Notes: generated by a model not told the origin, from the letters alone. Positions 8,867 through 20,348 are shown, numbered from the stretch's first letter. The stretch is DNA of 64,000 bases from Morganella morganii (GCF_019402645.1 NZ_VKKS01000002.1:1-64000); one strand, 5' to 3'. Made by a program: numbers and translations.

Positions 8867-10435
8867 ATGACCGCAAAACAACCATTATCTGCTCAGCCGT
8901 CAGCGGCTGAGTATGTGAGAGCAGCTTTCAGCGCCTCAGTTTATGATGTCGCACAGGTCACGCCGCTGCAACTGATGCCGAAGTTGTCTGCCCGGCTCGG
9001 TAATACTATTTCTGTGAAGCGGGAAGACAGGCAGCCCGTACACAGTTTTAAGCTGCGTGGCGCATACGCCATGATTGCAGAGCTGACAGAAGAACAGAAA
9101 CGACGGGGTGTGGTGACGGCATCTGCCGGAAACCATGCCCAGGGCGTGGCACTGTCTGCCGGAAAAACCGGTGTGAAAGCACTGATTGTGATGCCGGTGG
9201 CTACTGCGGATATCAAAGTGGATGCGGTTCGCGGGTTCGGCGGCGAAGTGGTTCTCCATGGCGCTAATTTTGATGAGGCAAAAGCACATGCACTTGAGCT
9301 GGCCGCCTCCCTCGGTATGACGTTTATTCCGCCGTTCGATCATCCGTCGGTGATTGCCGGTCAGGCCACTATTGCCCTTGAACTGTTACAGCAGAATGCC
9401 CGTCTCGACAGGGTGTTTGTGCCGGTTGGCGGCGGCGGGCTGGCAGCCGGAGTGGCTGTGTTTATCAAACATCTGATGCCGGATATTAAAGTGATTGGTG
9501 TGGAGGCGGAAGATGCGGCTTGTCTCAGAGCCGCACTGAATGCCGGACATCCTGTGGAATTGCCGAAAGTCGGGCTGTTTGCCGAAGGTGTGGCGGTGAA
9601 ACGGATTGGCGATGAGACATTCCGTTTGTGTCAGCAATATCTGGATGATGTCATCACCGTGGACAGTGATGCTATCTGCGCGGCTATGAAAGACCTGTTC
9701 GATGATGTACGGGCGGTAGCTGAACCTTCCGGGGCACTGGCGCTGGCAGGAATGAAGAAATATATTCAGCAGCACAATATTCAGGGGGAAAACCTGGCGC
9801 ATGTACTGTCCGGTGCCAATGTGAATTTCCATGTGCTCCGTTATGTGTCAGAGCGGTGCGAGCTGGGTGAACAGCGCGAAGGCGTGTTTGCTGTGACGAT
9901 TCCGGAAGAGAAAGGCAGTTTCCTGCGATTTTGTCAGGCGCTCGGCCCGCGTGTGGTCACTGAGTTCAATTACCGTTACAGCGGTTCAGATGAGGCATCG
10001 GTGTTTGTCAGTGTCCGTGCGGATGAAGGACCGGGAGCCCGGCAGACGATTCTGGACGGTCTTACCGCCGCCGGGTTCAGCGCGACAGATTTGTCAGATG
10101 ACGAAATGGCGAAACTGCATGTCCGTTATATGATAGGCGGGCGTCCGTCAGCATCATTGCAGGAACGGCTGTTCAGTTTTGAATTCCCGGAAGCTACCGG
10201 GGCGCTGCTGAAATTCCTGGAAACACTCGGTACACACTGGAACATCACCCTTTTCCATTACCGCAGTCACGGCACGGATTATGGCCGTGTACTGGCGGCC
10301 TTTGAAATACCGGAAGGGGATGTGCAGTTTGAGCAGCATCTGAATGCTCTCGGGTATGACTTCCGTGATGAAACCGGCAATGCCGCGTTTGCCCGTTTCC
10401 TTGCCCCGCAGTTATCCGCGGTGGCGCGGCAGTAA
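8867..10435 (+). CDS. ilvA: Biosynthetic threonine ammonia-lyase
   Basis: 522 residues (E. coli 514). It deaminates threonine to 2-oxobutyrate, committing carbon to isoleucine. PLP Lys62 lies in SFKLRGAYAM and the phosphate-binding loop is GGGGLAAG. Two ACT-like regulatory domains occupy about residues 330-515 and mediate isoleucine inhibition and valine activation in the family. It is the last gene of the ilv operon, with GTAAGG just before the ATG. The final 24 nt overlap the 3' end of the convergent ilvY gene, with no intergenic terminator. Confidence 0.97.
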   Translation: MTAKQPLSAQPSAAEYVRAAFSASVYDVAQVTPLQLMPKLSARLGNTISVKREDRQPVHSFKLRGAYAMIAELTEEQKRRGVVTASAGNHAQGVALSAGKTGVKALIVMPVATADIKVDAVRGFGGEVVLHGANFDEAKAHALELAASLGMTFIPPFDHPSVIAGQATIALELLQQNARLDRVFVPVGGGGLAAGVAVFIKHLMPDIKVIGVEAEDAACLRAALNAGHPVELPKVGLFAEGVAVKRIGDETFRLCQQYLDDVITVDSDAICAAMKDLFDDVRAVAEPSGALALAGMKKYIQQHNIQGENLAHVLSGANVNFHVLRYVSERCELGEQREGVFAVTIPEEKGSFLRFCQALGPRVVTEFNYRYSGSDEASVFVSVRADEGPGARQTILDGLTAAGFSATDLSDDEMAKLHVRYMIGGRPSASLQERLFSFEFPEATGALLKFLETLGTHWNITLFHYRSHGTDYGRVLAAFEIPEGDVQFEQHLNALGYDFRDETGNAAFARFLAPQLSAVARQ

Positions 10436-11308
10436 CTGCCAGAAAGCTCTGATCAGCGGCTCATGCAGCCGCTTGTTCAGCGTGCAGACGCCCAGTTCAA
10501 ACGGCGCGACCATCGAAATATTATCCAGTTGCAGGATCCGGCTGCGGATAGCTTCCGGGCTGTTCTCCACCACCACATTCGGGATCAGCGCGATACCGCA
10601 GCCCAGCGCCACCATGGATACAATCGCTTCATGGCCGGAAACCGTGGCGTAAATCTGCGGGTTCTGAATGCGCTGTGTTTTGAACCATAAATCAATCCGT
10701 TTACGCGACGGGCCATGCTCCGGAATGATAAACGGGATATTTTCCCAGTCAGGCGATACCTGTACTGCCTGCTGCCTGACCGGGCACGGCAGCGCGGGTG
10801 CTATCAGTGACAGCGGAATTTCACCTATCTGGTGAAAACGGACATTATCCGGCAATTTTTCCGGTTTACCGGCGATGCCGAGATCCGCTTCCTGTGACTG
10901 TACTTTTTCCACCGCATCCGCCGCATCTCCGGTGGTCAGTTTGATTTCCACCTGCGGATGCTCTGCCCGGAACTGATCCAGAATCTGCGGCAGATGACTG
11001 TATGCGGCGGTTACGGAGCAGAACAGGCGTAATTCACCGGTCAGTGACGGGCTCTGATGATTAAGAGCGTGTTGCAATTGCTGATATTGCAGCATTGTTT
11101 CCTGCGCAAATTTTTTCAGCTGTTCACCGGCGACTGTCAGCTGAACAGTACGGTTATCCCGCAGAAACAGCGGATGCCCGAGGGACTCTTCGAGCCGCTG
11201 GATCTGCCGTGAGAGTGTTGACGGGCTGATATACATAGCTGCGGCGGTTTTGCCGAAATGGCAGCTTTCCGCAAGATGTAAAAACAGTCTGAGTTCCCGG
11301 ATGTCCAT
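10412..11308 (-). CDS. ilvY: LysR-family activator of ilvC
   Basis: 298 residues (E. coli IlvY 297), with the N-terminal LysR helix-turn-helix (about 1-60, CHFGKTAAAMYISPSTLSRQIQRLEESLG) and C-terminal substrate-binding domain. In E. coli IlvY binds the ilvY-ilvC intergenic operators and activates ilvC when acetolactate or acetohydroxybutyrate accumulates, while repressing itself. The divergent arrangement with ilvC is kept here. Its 3' end overlaps ilvA tail-to-tail. Confidence 0.95.
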   Translation of the reverse strand: MDIRELRLFLHLAESCHFGKTAAAMYISPSTLSRQIQRLEESLGHPLFLRDNRTVQLTVAGEQLKKFAQETMLQYQQLQHALNHQSPSLTGELRLFCSVTAAYSHLPQILDQFRAEHPQVEIKLTTGDAADAVEKVQSQEADLGIAGKPEKLPDNVRFHQIGEIPLSLIAPALPCPVRQQAVQVSPDWENIPFIIPEHGPSRKRIDLWFKTQRIQNPQIYATVSGHEAIVSMVALGCGIALIPNVVVENSPEAIRSRILQLDNISMVAPFELGVCTLNKRLHEPLIRAFWQLLPRHRG

Positions 11309-11503
11309 TACAACCTCGTTGGGGATGATGTTTTAGTCAGTACGTTGCATAAATTGCATTACTATCTTGTGAATATATCAATTTAAGCAATGAAAATCAT
11401 GACATATAGTCATTATAAATAAAGGGTGTATATCACACCGGCGAATAACTCAATCAGTGCTGCGAAGACAGCAATCTGAGCAAACACAATATACGGAGTC
11501 ACC
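11309..11503. promoter_or_regulatory. ilvY-ilvC divergent control region
   Basis: A 195-bp AT-rich gap between divergent ilvY and ilvC. It carries an operator-like near-palindrome TTGCATAAATTGCA at 11345-11358, a TATAAA at 11414-11419 that could be the ilvC -10, and a short inverted repeat GGTGT...ACACC at 11425-11439. LysR proteins bind such T-N11-A inverted repeats; assignment of these sequences to IlvY is inference. Confidence 0.55.
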
Positions 11504-12979
11504 ATGGCGAATTATTTTAATACATTGAATTTGCGCCGGCAGCTGGCGCAGTTAGGTAAATGCCGGTTTATGGCGCGCGAAGAATTTGCGGACGAGGCAG
11601 GGTATCTCAAAGGCAAAAAAGTGGTGATTGTCGGCTGTGGTGCGCAGGGGCTGAACCAGGGACTGAATATGCGTGATTCCGGCCTGGATATCGCCTATGC
11701 ACTGCGCCGGGAAGCGATTGATGAGAAACGCGCTTCATGGCGCCGCGCCACCGAAAACGGTTTTACCGCCGGTACATATGAAGAGCTGATTCCGCAGGCA
11801 GACCTGGTGGTTAACCTGACACCGGACAAACAGCATTCTGCGGTGGTTAAAGCCGTTCAGCCGCTGATGAAATCCGGCGCAGCGCTGGGTTACTCACACG
11901 GCTTCAATATTGTTGAAGTCGGGGAAACTATCCGTCCTGATATCACCGTTGTGATGGTGGCACCGAAATGCCCGGGGACTGAAGTGCGTGAAGAGTACAA
12001 ACGCGGCTTCGGTGTACCGACACTGATTGCGGTGCATCCGGAAAATGATGCCAAAGGTGAAGGTCTGGCCATTGCCAAAGCCTGGGCTGCGGCAACCGGC
12101 GGTCATCGTGCGGGGGTTCTGGAATCGTCCTTTGTTGCGGAAGTAAAATCTGACCTGATGGGTGAGCAGACTATCCTCTGCGGTATGTTACAGGCCGGTT
12201 CACTTCTCTGTTATGACAAAATGGTTGCCGATGGTGCAGACCCGGCGTATGCAGGCAAGCTGATTCAGTACGGCTGGGAAACCATTACTGAAGCCCTGAA
12301 ACAGGGCGGTATCACACTGATGATGGACAGGTTGTCCAATCCGGCAAAAGTCCGTGCTTATCAGCTGTCTGAAACTCTGAAAGTACAGATGAAAGCCCTG
12401 TTTGAAAAACATATGGATGACATCATTTCCGGTCATTTCTCCTCAGCGATGATGGCTGACTGGGCGAATGATGATAAAAACCTGCTGACCTGGCGTGAAG
12501 AGACCGGCAAAACACCGTTTGAAAACTATCCGGATTCTGAGCAGAAGATCGGTGAACAGGAATATTTTGACCACGGTGTTGTGATGGTGGCGATGGTGAA
12601 AGCCGGTGTTGAGCTGGCATTTGAAACCATGATTGACGCAGGGATCATTGCAGAATCTGCTTATTATGAATCACTGCATGAACTGCCGCTGATCGCTAAT
12701 ACCATTGCCCGTAAGCGTCTGTATGAAATGAACGTGGTTATCTCCGATACCGCAGAATACGGCAACTACCTGTTCTCCTTCGCGGCAGTGCCGTTACTGA
12801 AAGATTTTATGGCATCACTGCAGCCGGGCGACCTGGGTAAATCCGGCACGGACCACGGTACGGATAACGCGCAGCTGCGTGATATCAATGAAGCGATCCG
12901 CCAGCATCCGATTGAGACCGTAGGGAAAACTCTGCGCGGCTATATGACGGATATGAAACGTATCGCAGTCGGCGGCTGA
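11504..12979 (+). CDS. ilvC: Ketol-acid reductoisomerase, class II
   Basis: 491 residues, the long class II form as in E. coli. It converts acetolactate and acetohydroxybutyrate to dihydroxy acids with NADPH and Mg2+. The Rossmann motif [17 protein letters not shown] lies around residues 45-61, and two knotted C-terminal repeats fill about 209-491. The ATG has CGGAG just upstream. It is transcribed alone, presumably under IlvY control. The adjacent E. coli gene ppiC is missing here. Confidence 0.97.
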   Translation: MANYFNTLNLRRQLAQLGKCRFMAREEFADEAGYLKGKKVVIVGCGAQGLNQGLNMRDSGLDIAYALRREAIDEKRASWRRATENGFTAGTYEELIPQADLVVNLTPDKQHSAVVKAVQPLMKSGAALGYSHGFNIVEVGETIRPDITVVMVAPKCPGTEVREEYKRGFGVPTLIAVHPENDAKGEGLAIAKAWAAATGGHRAGVLESSFVAEVKSDLMGEQTILCGMLQAGSLLCYDKMVADGADPAYAGKLIQYGWETITEALKQGGITLMMDRLSNPAKVRAYQLSETLKVQMKALFEKHMDDIISGHFSSAMMADWANDDKNLLTWREETGKTPFENYPDSEQKIGEQEYFDHGVVMVAMVKAGVELAFETMIDAGIIAESAYYESLHELPLIANTIARKRLYEMNVVISDTAEYGNYLFSFAAVPLLKDFMASLQPGDLGKSGTDHGTDNAQLRDINEAIRQHPIETVGKTLRGYMTDMKRIAVGG

Positions 12980-13007
12980 TAACAAAATCGTTTAATGATG
13001 AAATGAG

Positions 13008-13030
13008 ACGGTACCTGCGGGTGCCGTTTT
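13008..13030 (+). terminator. ilvC terminator
   Basis: Stem ACGGTACC/GGTGCCGT with one G-U pair, loop TGCG, then four T residues; 29 nt after the ilvC stop. Confidence 0.7.
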
Positions 13031-13123
13031 CAGTACGGATGAGCTGAGTCCGGTTACACTTCTGCTGTACCTTTCTGCTACAATTCCCTCCTGTTCCAGT
13101 ATCAAGTCGAGTTAACAGCGCGT

Positions 13124-15154
13124 ATGAAATTAAATCCCGGTCAGCAGCAGGCAGTTGAGTATGTTCAGGGGCCGTGCCTTGTGCTTGCGGGCGCCGGTTC
13201 CGGCAAAACCCGTGTGATCACCAATAAAATTGCTCATCTGATCCGCAATACCGGCTATCAGCCGCGACAGATAGCGGCGGTGACTTTCACCAACAAAGCC
13301 GCGCGGGAAATGAAAGAACGTGTCGCACAAACCCTGGGGCGCAAAGAAGCCAAAGGGCTGATGATCTCAACGTTTCACACGCTGGGGCTGGAGATCATCA
13401 AGCGGGAATACAAAGCGCTGGGGATGAAAAGTAATTTTTCCCTGTTTGACGATCAGGATCAGCTCGCTCTGCTTAAAGAGCTGACGTTTGATCATCTGGA
13501 AGAAGATAAAGAGTTACTGCAACAGCTGGTCAGTCAGATCTCGAACTGGAAGAACGCTCTGCTGACGCCGGAACAGGCAAAAGGGCTGGCGCGATCAGAG
13601 CGCGAACATACGTTTGCTGAGTGCTACCGCCGTTACGAACTGCATCTGAGCAGCTGTAATGTGCTTGATTTTGATGATCTTATCACCAAACCGACACTGC
13701 TGTTTGCCCGTGACGAACAGGCGCGTGAGCGCTGGCAGCAGCGTATCCGTTATCTGCTGGTGGATGAGTATCAGGATACCAACACCAGCCAGTATCAGCT
13801 GGTGAAATTACTGGCCGGCAAACGCGCGTATTTTACGGTTGTGGGTGATGATGATCAGTCAATTTATTCGTGGCGCGGCGCACAGCCGAAAAACCTGGTG
13901 CAACTGAGTAACGATTTTCCGGAACTGCGGGTGATCAAGCTGGAGCAGAATTACCGCTCGTCCGGCTGTATTCTGAATGCGGCGAATATCCTGATCGCCA
14001 ATAACCCGCATGTGTTTGAAAAGCAGCTTTTTTCAAATCTCGGTTATGGGGATCCGATGAAAGTGATCACCGCGAATAATGAAGATCATGAAGCAGAGCG
14101 TGTGGTCGGGGAGCTGATCGCCCATCACTTTATCAATAAGACCGATTATAAAGATTATGCGATCTTATACCGCGGCAATCACCAGTCGCGGATCTTTGAA
14201 AAAATGCTGATGCAAAACCGGATCCCGTACCGGATTTCCGGCGGAACCTCTTTCTTCTCCCGTCCGGAAATTAAGGATTTGCTGGCTTATCTGCGGGTGC
14301 TGACCAATCCGGAAGATGACAGTGCTTTTTTGCGTATCGTAAATACGCCGCGCCGGGGGATAGGACCCGCCACTATTCAGAAGCTGGGCGAGTGGGCGAA
14401 TACGCGTGACAAAAGTTTGTATCAGGCCAGTTTTGACCTCGGTCTGGGGCAGACGCTTTCCGGCCAGGGACTGGCGGCACTGACGAATTTTACCGGCTGG
14501 CTGGCGGAGGTGGAAAAATTGGTTGAGCGCGGGCCGCTGATCGCGGTGCGTGATTTACTGCATGGTCTGGATTATCAGAGCTGGCTGTTTGAAACGTCTG
14601 CCAGCCCGAAAGCGGCTGAAATGCGGATGAAAAATGTCGATCAGCTGTTCAGCTGGATGGCTGAAATGCTGGAAGGGGATGATCTCAACGAGCCGATGAC
14701 GCTGGCACAGGTGGTTACCCGCTTTACCCTGCGTGATATGATGGAGCGCGGCGGGGAAGCGGAAGAGCTGGATCAGGTGCAACTGATGACACTGCATGCC
14801 TCAAAGGGGCTGGAATTCCCGTATGTTTTCCTGGTGGGAATGGAAGAGGGTATTTTGCCGCATCAGTCCAGCATCGATGAGGATAATGTGGATGAAGAGC
14901 GTCGTCTGGCCTATGTGGGGATCACCCGCGCGCAGAAATCGCTCTTTTTTACCCTGTGCCGTGAGCGCCGCCAGTACGGCGAACTGATCCGCCCGGAGCC
15001 GAGCCGTTTTCTTTATGAATTGCCGCAGGATGATCTGCACTGGGATGATGGCAAAAAAGTGGTGAAAACCGCTGAAGAGAAACAGCAGTCAGGATTGCGC
15101 GGCGTGGCCGGGCTGAAAGCCATGCTGGCGAAGAAAAAGGAAGAAAACGGATGA
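13124..15154 (+). CDS. rep: ATP-dependent DNA helicase Rep
   Basis: 676 residues (E. coli 673), an SF1A 3'-5' helicase that travels with the replisome and removes bound proteins ahead of forks. Walker A GAGSGKT is near residues 23-29, motif [10 protein letters not shown] near 213, and motifs [13 protein letters not shown] and [15 protein letters not shown] follow. The C-terminus ends in a basic tail (LAKKKEENG), consistent with the segment that contacts DnaB in E. coli. A paralogous helicase, uvrD, lies 33 kb downstream. Confidence 0.97.
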   Translation: MKLNPGQQQAVEYVQGPCLVLAGAGSGKTRVITNKIAHLIRNTGYQPRQIAAVTFTNKAAREMKERVAQTLGRKEAKGLMISTFHTLGLEIIKREYKALGMKSNFSLFDDQDQLALLKELTFDHLEEDKELLQQLVSQISNWKNALLTPEQAKGLARSEREHTFAECYRRYELHLSSCNVLDFDDLITKPTLLFARDEQARERWQQRIRYLLVDEYQDTNTSQYQLVKLLAGKRAYFTVVGDDDQSIYSWRGAQPKNLVQLSNDFPELRVIKLEQNYRSSGCILNAANILIANNPHVFEKQLFSNLGYGDPMKVITANNEDHEAERVVGELIAHHFINKTDYKDYAILYRGNHQSRIFEKMLMQNRIPYRISGGTSFFSRPEIKDLLAYLRVLTNPEDDSAFLRIVNTPRRGIGPATIQKLGEWANTRDKSLYQASFDLGLGQTLSGQGLAALTNFTGWLAEVEKLVERGPLIAVRDLLHGLDYQSWLFETSASPKAAEMRMKNVDQLFSWMAEMLEGDDLNEPMTLAQVVTRFTLRDMMERGGEAEELDQVQLMTLHASKGLEFPYVFLVGMEEGILPHQSSIDEDNVDEERRLAYVGITRAQKSLFFTLCRERRQYGELIRPEPSRFLYELPQDDLHWDDGKKVVKTAEEKQQSGLRGVAGLKAMLAKKKEENG

Positions 15155-15261
15155 AGGCCTCACTCAGAGCAAAAATGGCGATCCGGAATTACTGATGGAA
15201 GCAGTAACATAGCGGATGATGACCCGTAAACCGGATCACTTTGAAAAGACATATAAAATTA

Positions 15262-15300
15262 AAGCCCTGATATTATCTGAAAACGGATAATCAGGGCTTA
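15262..15300. terminator. Bidirectional terminator between rep and gppA
   Basis: A long inverted repeat: AAGCCCTGAT plus TTATC on the left pairs with GATAA plus TCAGGGCTT on the right. It sits between convergent genes, 4 nt from the gppA stop, and can serve both. Confidence 0.75.
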
Positions 15301-15303
15301 TTA

Positions 15304-16812
15304 TTAACCCGGTGTGGAGGGTTTTTGCTCTTCCAGTATCAGTGACCACTGCACATAACTTTGCCACTGAATTTCCTGTTGTAATGCTTCCGCACGCAGC
15401 GGATGTGACTGCTGCCAGCCGACCGGCAGGGTAACAATCAGCCCTTCCGCAGAAGCCCGGATGCGCAGAGACGGCAGTGTGTCATCACGGCGGCGGCTGG
15501 CAAAAATAATCGCCAGACGCAGCAGACGGCACAAACAGCCTGCCTCACGCGGAGTCAGCGCATTTTGCTGATTGAGAGAATGGATATCTGACGGACCACT
15601 CTGGTTGCGCAGCAGCACAGATAACAGACGGCGTTGTGCCGGTGTGAAACCGGGTAAATCCAGATTACTGACCAGATAGCCGGCATGTTCCGGACCTTTG
15701 CGGAAATCAACACTCAGCCCGATTTCATGGATCAGTGAGGCGCTGCCGAGCAGCTCACGACAGCGGATATCCAGCTGCCACGCAGTTGCCACCTGCTGAA
15801 AAAAGTGATCTGCTAACTGGCGGACCCGCTTGCCCTGATTGGCGTCGATCTGAAAGCGTTTCTGAATATTTTTCAGTGTCCGGGTGCGGATATCCTGCTC
15901 CACCGGCAGCTCCAGCATGCCGTAGACCAGCCCTTCACGCAGCGCACCGCCGGCGAGTGTCATGCCGTCAATGCCGAGTGTTTCGAAAATCGCAATAAGA
16001 ATCGCCAGCCCGCTCGGGAATACCAACGCCCGTTCCAGCGTCAGTCCTTCAATCTCCAGTTCTTCCAGTTTGCCGCACTCAATAGCTTTGCGTTTGAGCT
16101 GTTGCAGCTTCGGCAGGGTGATTTGTTCATCCATGCCCTGAGCAATCATAATTTCCTGGAGTGCCTGGACGGTGCCGGATGCCCCGACACACACCTGCCA
16201 GCCCAGTTCCAGAAGTGCCGGGGCGACCGGGGCGATAATATCGCGGGCAGCCTGTTCGGCACCGGCGAAATTATCGGTGGTCAGAGAGCGATCAGTAAAA
16301 TAGCGCTCCAGCCAGGTGACGCAGCCCATTTCCAGGCTGAACAGTTCTGTGGTTCTGGTGCCGCTGCCGGTGACCAGTTCGGTACTGCCTCCGCCGATAT
16401 CGACCACCAGACGTTTATCTGACCCGCCGGTGGTGTGGGCAACGCCCTGATAAATCAGGCGGGCTTCTTCCTCACCCCGGATAACTGTGATCGGATGGCC
16501 GAGGATCTCCGCTGCTGTTTCCAGAAATTCACCGGCATTTTTGGCCAGACGCAGGGTGGCCGTGGCCACCACGCGGATCCGGGAATCCGGGATATCCTGC
16601 AGATGTTCGGAAAACAGGCGCAGGCACTGCCAGCCGCGGGTCATTGCTGCCGGAGACAGGATATTATCTTTATCCAGCCCGGCCGCCAGACGAACCTTAC
16701 GTTTTATCCGTGACAGTACCTGAATACTGCCCGCGATCTCCCGTACCACCAGCATATGAAAGCTGTTGGAACCCAGATCGATGGCAGCATAAAGCGAGGA
16801 CGATCTCAGCAT
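15304..16812 (-). CDS. gppA: pppGpp phosphohydrolase (guanosine pentaphosphatase)
   Basis: 502 residues of the Ppx/GppA family (E. coli GppA 494). It hydrolyses pppGpp to ppGpp and can act on polyphosphate. The actin-like ATPase fold is marked by [13 protein letters not shown] at the N-terminus, GEEEARLIY and [11 protein letters not shown]; a C-terminal HD-like helical domain follows (HEIGLSVDF). It is 8 nt downstream of rhlB on the same strand, so the two are probably one transcript, as in E. coli. Confidence 0.96.
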   Translation of the reverse strand: MLRSSSLYAAIDLGSNSFHMLVVREIAGSIQVLSRIKRKVRLAAGLDKDNILSPAAMTRGWQCLRLFSEHLQDIPDSRIRVVATATLRLAKNAGEFLETAAEILGHPITVIRGEEEARLIYQGVAHTTGGSDKRLVVDIGGGSTELVTGSGTRTTELFSLEMGCVTWLERYFTDRSLTTDNFAGAEQAARDIIAPVAPALLELGWQVCVGASGTVQALQEIMIAQGMDEQITLPKLQQLKRKAIECGKLEELEIEGLTLERALVFPSGLAILIAIFETLGIDGMTLAGGALREGLVYGMLELPVEQDIRTRTLKNIQKRFQIDANQGKRVRQLADHFFQQVATAWQLDIRCRELLGSASLIHEIGLSVDFRKGPEHAGYLVSNLDLPGFTPAQRRLLSVLLRNQSGPSDIHSLNQQNALTPREAGCLCRLLRLAIIFASRRRDDTLPSLRIRASAEGLIVTLPVGWQQSHPLRAEALQQEIQWQSYVQWSLILEEQKPSTPG

Positions 16813-16820
16813 GGCGGCCT

Positions 16821-18116
16821 TCAGCGTTTGGTGCGGTTATTGTTATGACGCGGTCCGTTGCTGTTGCGGCGCGGCATATTGCGGCGGTTCTGACCACCTC
16901 CGGTGCGCGGCGGACGACGGCGGCGCTTCGGCACCGGCAGATCGGTCAGCAGGGCATCGCTGTTGTATTTACTGACCGGAATCGGATGGCCGGTATATTC
17001 TTCAATCGCAGGCAGGTTCAGAGCATACTCTTCACAGGCCAGGCTGATGGAGTGACCACTTTCCCCGGCGCGGCCGGTACGGCCGATGCGGTGAACATAA
17101 TCTTCACAGTCATCCGGCAGATCATAGTTAAAGACGTGAGTCACTGACGGGATATGCAGACCACGGGCCGCAACATCCGTTGCCACCAGAATATCCAGAT
17201 TACCGTGGGTGAAATCCTCGAGAATACGCAGGCGTTTTTTCTGTGCCACATCACCGGTCAGCAGGCCGGCACGATGGCCGTCAGCCGCCAGGTGTGCCCA
17301 GATATCTTCACAGCGGTGTTTGGTATTGGCGAAAATAATACAGCGATCCGGCCACTCTTCTTCCAGCAGTGTCTGGAGGAGGCGCATTTTTTCTTCGTTG
17401 GACGGATAGAATAATTCTTCTTTGATCCGGTGACCGGTACGCTGTTCGGGTTCAATTTCAATGTATTCAGGGTTGTTCATCTGCTCAAACGCCAGCTCAC
17501 GGACACGGTAGGAGAGCGTTGCGGAGAACAGCAGGTTCATACGCTCGGCACACGGCGGCATATGACGGAACAGCCAGCGGATATCTTTGATAAAGCCGAG
17601 ATCGTACATGCGATCTGCTTCATCGAGAACCACAACCTGAATGGCGCTCAGGTCAAGACGCCCTTGTTTGGCGAAGTCGATTAAGCGCCCGGTGGTGCCG
17701 ATAATTACATCGACGCCTTCATCCAGCACTTTGATTTGTTTGTCGTAGCCGTCACCGCCGTATGCCAGGCCGGTTTTCAGCCCGGTAAGGAGTGACAGAG
17801 GTTCAGCGTCAGAGTGGATTTGTACCGCGAGCTCGCGGGTCGGGGCCATAATCAGCGCACGCGGCTGATTAATTTTGCGGCCTTCCGGGGCCGGATGGGT
17901 AAGTAAATGATGAAACGTTGACGTCAGAAATGCCAGCGTCTTTCCTGTTCCTGTTTGTGCCTGTCCTGCAACATCCCGGCCGTTGATCGTCAGGGGAAGT
18001 GTCAGCGCCTGAATAGGCGTACAGTTATAAAAGCCCTTAGAATCAAGCGCTTCTACCACTTTAGTATGCAAGGCGAAGTCAGAAAACTTCTTGTCTGTTA
18101 AATGTGTTTTGCTCAT
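16821..18116 (-). CDS. rhlB: DEAD-box RNA helicase RhlB
   Basis: 431 residues (E. coli 421). It unwinds structured RNA for PNPase within the RNase E degradosome. Motifs in order: AQTGTGKT (53-60), [30 protein letters not shown] and [10 protein letters not shown]. The C-terminal tail from about residue 395 is basic and Arg/Asn-rich ([16 protein letters not shown]), likely disordered and RNA-binding. It is divergent from trxA across a 119-bp gap. Confidence 0.96.
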   Translation of the reverse strand: MSKTHLTDKKFSDFALHTKVVEALDSKGFYNCTPIQALTLPLTINGRDVAGQAQTGTGKTLAFLTSTFHHLLTHPAPEGRKINQPRALIMAPTRELAVQIHSDAEPLSLLTGLKTGLAYGGDGYDKQIKVLDEGVDVIIGTTGRLIDFAKQGRLDLSAIQVVVLDEADRMYDLGFIKDIRWLFRHMPPCAERMNLLFSATLSYRVRELAFEQMNNPEYIEIEPEQRTGHRIKEELFYPSNEEKMRLLQTLLEEEWPDRCIIFANTKHRCEDIWAHLAADGHRAGLLTGDVAQKKRLRILEDFTHGNLDILVATDVAARGLHIPSVTHVFNYDLPDDCEDYVHRIGRTGRAGESGHSISLACEEYALNLPAIEEYTGHPIPVSKYNSDALLTDLPVPKRRRRPPRTGGGQNRRNMPRRNSNGPRHNNNRTKR

Positions 18117-18235
18117 ATTTAGGTAGAATATCAGTTTAATGTTGCGTTACGGAAGTCTATCCGCTGAAATAGGTAAATCCTATCATTAATTAATGTTAGA
18201 CTAACCGGGTATCGTACAAATTTTGGAGTGGAACA

Positions 18236-18562
18236 ATGAGCGATAAAATTATTCACCTGACTGATTCCGTTTTCGAACAAAGCGTCTTAAAAGCAAACGG
18301 CCCTGTGCTCGTTGATTTTTGGGCGGCCTGGTGTGGCCCGTGTAAAATGATTGCCCCTATTCTAGACGAAATTGCTGATGAATATGCAGGGAAAATCACC
18401 ATCGCAAAACTGAACATTGATGATAACCCGCAGACTGCACCTCAATACGGCATCCGCGGTATCCCGACATTACTGCTGTTCAAAGACGGCGTGGTGAAGG
18501 CAACGCAGGTTGGTGCGGTATCCAAAACCCAGCTGAAAACCTTTATCGACAACAATATCTGA
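18236..18562 (+). CDS. trxA: Thioredoxin 1
   Basis: 108 residues with the redox motif W32-C33-G34-P35-C36 and cis-Pro in [11 protein letters not shown]. It is a general cytosolic disulfide reductant fed by thioredoxin reductase, and it serves ribonucleotide reductase, PAPS reductase and methionine sulfoxide reductases. Length and motifs are those of E. coli TrxA. GGAGTGG precedes the ATG. It lies upstream of rho as in E. coli. Confidence 0.98.
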   Translation: MSDKIIHLTDSVFEQSVLKANGPVLVDFWAAWCGPCKMIAPILDEIADEYAGKITIAKLNIDDNPQTAPQYGIRGIPTLLLFKDGVVKATQVGAVSKTQLKTFIDNNI

Positions 18563-18588
18563 TAGCAGGTTTCAGCATCTGTCGTTAA

Positions 18589-18636
18589 GATGTCCCGCGG
18601 GAACGTGAATTAATCCTTGTTCACCCGCTGGACGTC
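18589..18636 (+). repeat. Imperfect inverted repeat after trxA
   Basis: GATGTCC pairs with GGACGTC, GCGG with CCGC and GTGAA with TTCAC around a short AT-rich loop, followed by the pyrimidine run TTCTCT. It could protect the trxA mRNA end or act as a weak terminator; a strong T tract is missing. Confidence 0.5.
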
Positions 18637-18962
18637 TTCTCTGAAGCATGGTAAGTTAGCGCCAGCTGATCAGGTATCGCTGTAGCTCTTCTGACAGCAT
18701 AGCATACTGACAACTCTGTAGTGTCTGAAAGTCTGTTATCTCCGGATACATCAAGGTATCCGATATTCCGGTCCCGGTGTCCGGTTATCCCTCGGAGATA
18801 AATCTAATTTGCGGGAATGTCACCCAATTTGTTCTCCCGAATAGGATGTGCATCACATCTTGCCCTGTGCCGGGTGTTCACAGTCAGTCTTGCAGACGAT
18901 TACCTGGAAATGCAAAAATATTCGTATTAACAGTGAAAATCGGTTTTGTAAAAAATTAACCT

Positions 18963-18980
18963 GGTAACGATAACGTTACC
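18963..18980. repeat. Hairpin or palindrome upstream of rho
   Basis: GGTAACG, ATAA, CGTTACC: a 7-bp perfect inverted repeat with a 4-nt loop, 54 bases before the rho ATG. It may be an operator or a leader-RNA hairpin; no known regulator is assigned. Confidence 0.45.
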
Positions 18981-19034
18981 GTATTATTCACGTTCATAAT
19001 TCGAGATACACCCCGAGTCAAAGAACCCACCATT

Positions 19035-20294
19035 ATGAATCTTACCGAATTAAAGAATACGCCGGTATCAGAGTTGATTACTCTCGGCGAAAATATGGGG
19101 CTTGAGAACCTGGCCCGCATGAGAAAACAGGATATCATCTTCTCTATCCTCAAGCAGCATGCGAAGAGCGGCGAGGATATTTTCGGTGACGGTGTGCTGG
19201 AAATATTGCAGGACGGTTTTGGTTTCCTCCGCTCTGCTGACAGTTCATACCTCGCAGGTCCTGATGATATCTACGTTTCTCCCAGCCAAATCCGCCGTTT
19301 TAACCTCCGTACCGGTGATACCATTTCAGGTAAAATCCGCCCGCCGAAAGAAGGTGAACGCTATTTTGCCCTGCTGAAAGTTAACGAAGTAAACTACGAC
19401 AAACCTGAAAACGCCCGCAGTAAAATCCTGTTTGAAAACTTAACGCCGCTGCACGCAAACCGTCGTCTGCGTATGGAACGCGGTAATGGTTCAACAGAAG
19501 ATTTAACTGCCCGTGTTCTTGACCTCGCCGCCCCTATCGGCCGTGGTCAGCGTGGTCTGATTGTGGCACCGCCGAAAGCCGGTAAAACGATGCTGCTGCA
19601 AAATATTGCAGCCAATATCGCGCATAACTACCCTGACTGTGTGCTGATGGTTCTGCTGATCGACGAACGTCCGGAAGAAGTGACCGAGATGCAGCGTCTG
19701 GTAAAAGGTGAAGTTATTGCATCTACTTTTGATGAACCGGCTGCGCGTCACGTTCAGGTCGCGGAAATGGTTATCGAAAAAGCCAAACGTCTGGTTGAGC
19801 ATAAAAAAGATGTCATTATCCTGCTCGACTCCATTACCCGTCTGGCCCGTGCCTACAACACAGTTGTACCGTCTTCCGGTAAAGTACTGACCGGTGGTGT
19901 GGATGCCAACGCCCTGCATCGTCCTAAGCGTTTCTTCGGTGCTGCGCGTAATGTGGAAGAGGGCGGAAGCCTGACTATCATCGCAACGGCGCTGGTTGAT
20001 ACCGGGTCGAAGATGGATGAAGTTATTTACGAAGAATTTAAAGGTACAGGTAACATGGAGTTACATCTGTCCCGTAAGATTGCAGAAAAACGTGTCTTCC
20101 CGGCGATTGATTACAACCGTTCCGGTACACGTAAAGAAGAGCTGCTGACGACCCAGGACGAACTGCAGAAAATGTGGATCCTGCGCAAAATCATCCATCC
20201 GATGGGTGAGATTGATGCGATGGAGTTCCTGATTAACAAACTCGCGATGACGAAGACCAACGAAGAGTTCTTCGACTTCATGAAACGCTCGTAG
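19035..20294 (+). CDS. rho: Transcription termination factor Rho
   Basis: 419 residues, the E. coli length. A hexameric RNA-dependent ATPase that terminates untranslated transcripts. The N-terminal helical and cold-shock-like RNA-binding domain occupies about 1-125 (GFGFLRS); the ATPase domain has Walker A PPKAGKT near residues 180-186 and Walker [18 protein letters not shown]. The Q-loop and R-loop region ([19 protein letters not shown]) is intact. Confidence 0.98.
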   Translation: MNLTELKNTPVSELITLGENMGLENLARMRKQDIIFSILKQHAKSGEDIFGDGVLEILQDGFGFLRSADSSYLAGPDDIYVSPSQIRRFNLRTGDTISGKIRPPKEGERYFALLKVNEVNYDKPENARSKILFENLTPLHANRRLRMERGNGSTEDLTARVLDLAAPIGRGQRGLIVAPPKAGKTMLLQNIAANIAHNYPDCVLMVLLIDERPEEVTEMQRLVKGEVIASTFDEPAARHVQVAEMVIEKAKRLVEHKKDVIILLDSITRLARAYNTVVPSSGKVLTGGVDANALHRPKRFFGAARNVEEGGSLTIIATALVDTGSKMDEVIYEEFKGTGNMELHLSRKIAEKRVFPAIDYNRSGTRKEELLTTQDELQKMWILRKIIHPMGEIDAMEFLINKLAMTKTNEEFFDFMKRS

Positions 20295-20317
20295 CTTTTC
20301 GACGACACTTTATCACT

Positions 20318-20348
20318 AACGACGCATGTATTGTGGCGTTTTTTTTTA
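20318..20348 (+). terminator. Probable rho terminator
   Basis: A short imperfect stem (AACGAC against GGCGTT, one mismatch) followed by nine T residues, 24 nt after the rho stop. The stem is weak but the T tract is strong. Confidence 0.55.

Larger units (their letters stand above)
18563..19034 (+). promoter_or_regulatory. trxA-rho intergenic region and probable rho leader
   Basis: A 472-base gap without a convincing gene. In E. coli this interval carries a long rho leader where Rho autoregulates. Two structures are visible: a long imperfect inverted repeat at 18589-18636, and a 7-bp perfect hairpin at 18963-18980, 54 bases before rho. A 37-codon frame from ATG 18846 ends at 18959, but its ribosome site is badly placed and it does not clearly resemble E. 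coli RhoL. Confidence 0.5.

Noticed and set aside
18846-18959. 37-codon frame upstream of rho as a possible rhoL leader
   Set aside because: The AGGA is too close to the ATG and the sequence does not clearly resemble E. coli RhoL.
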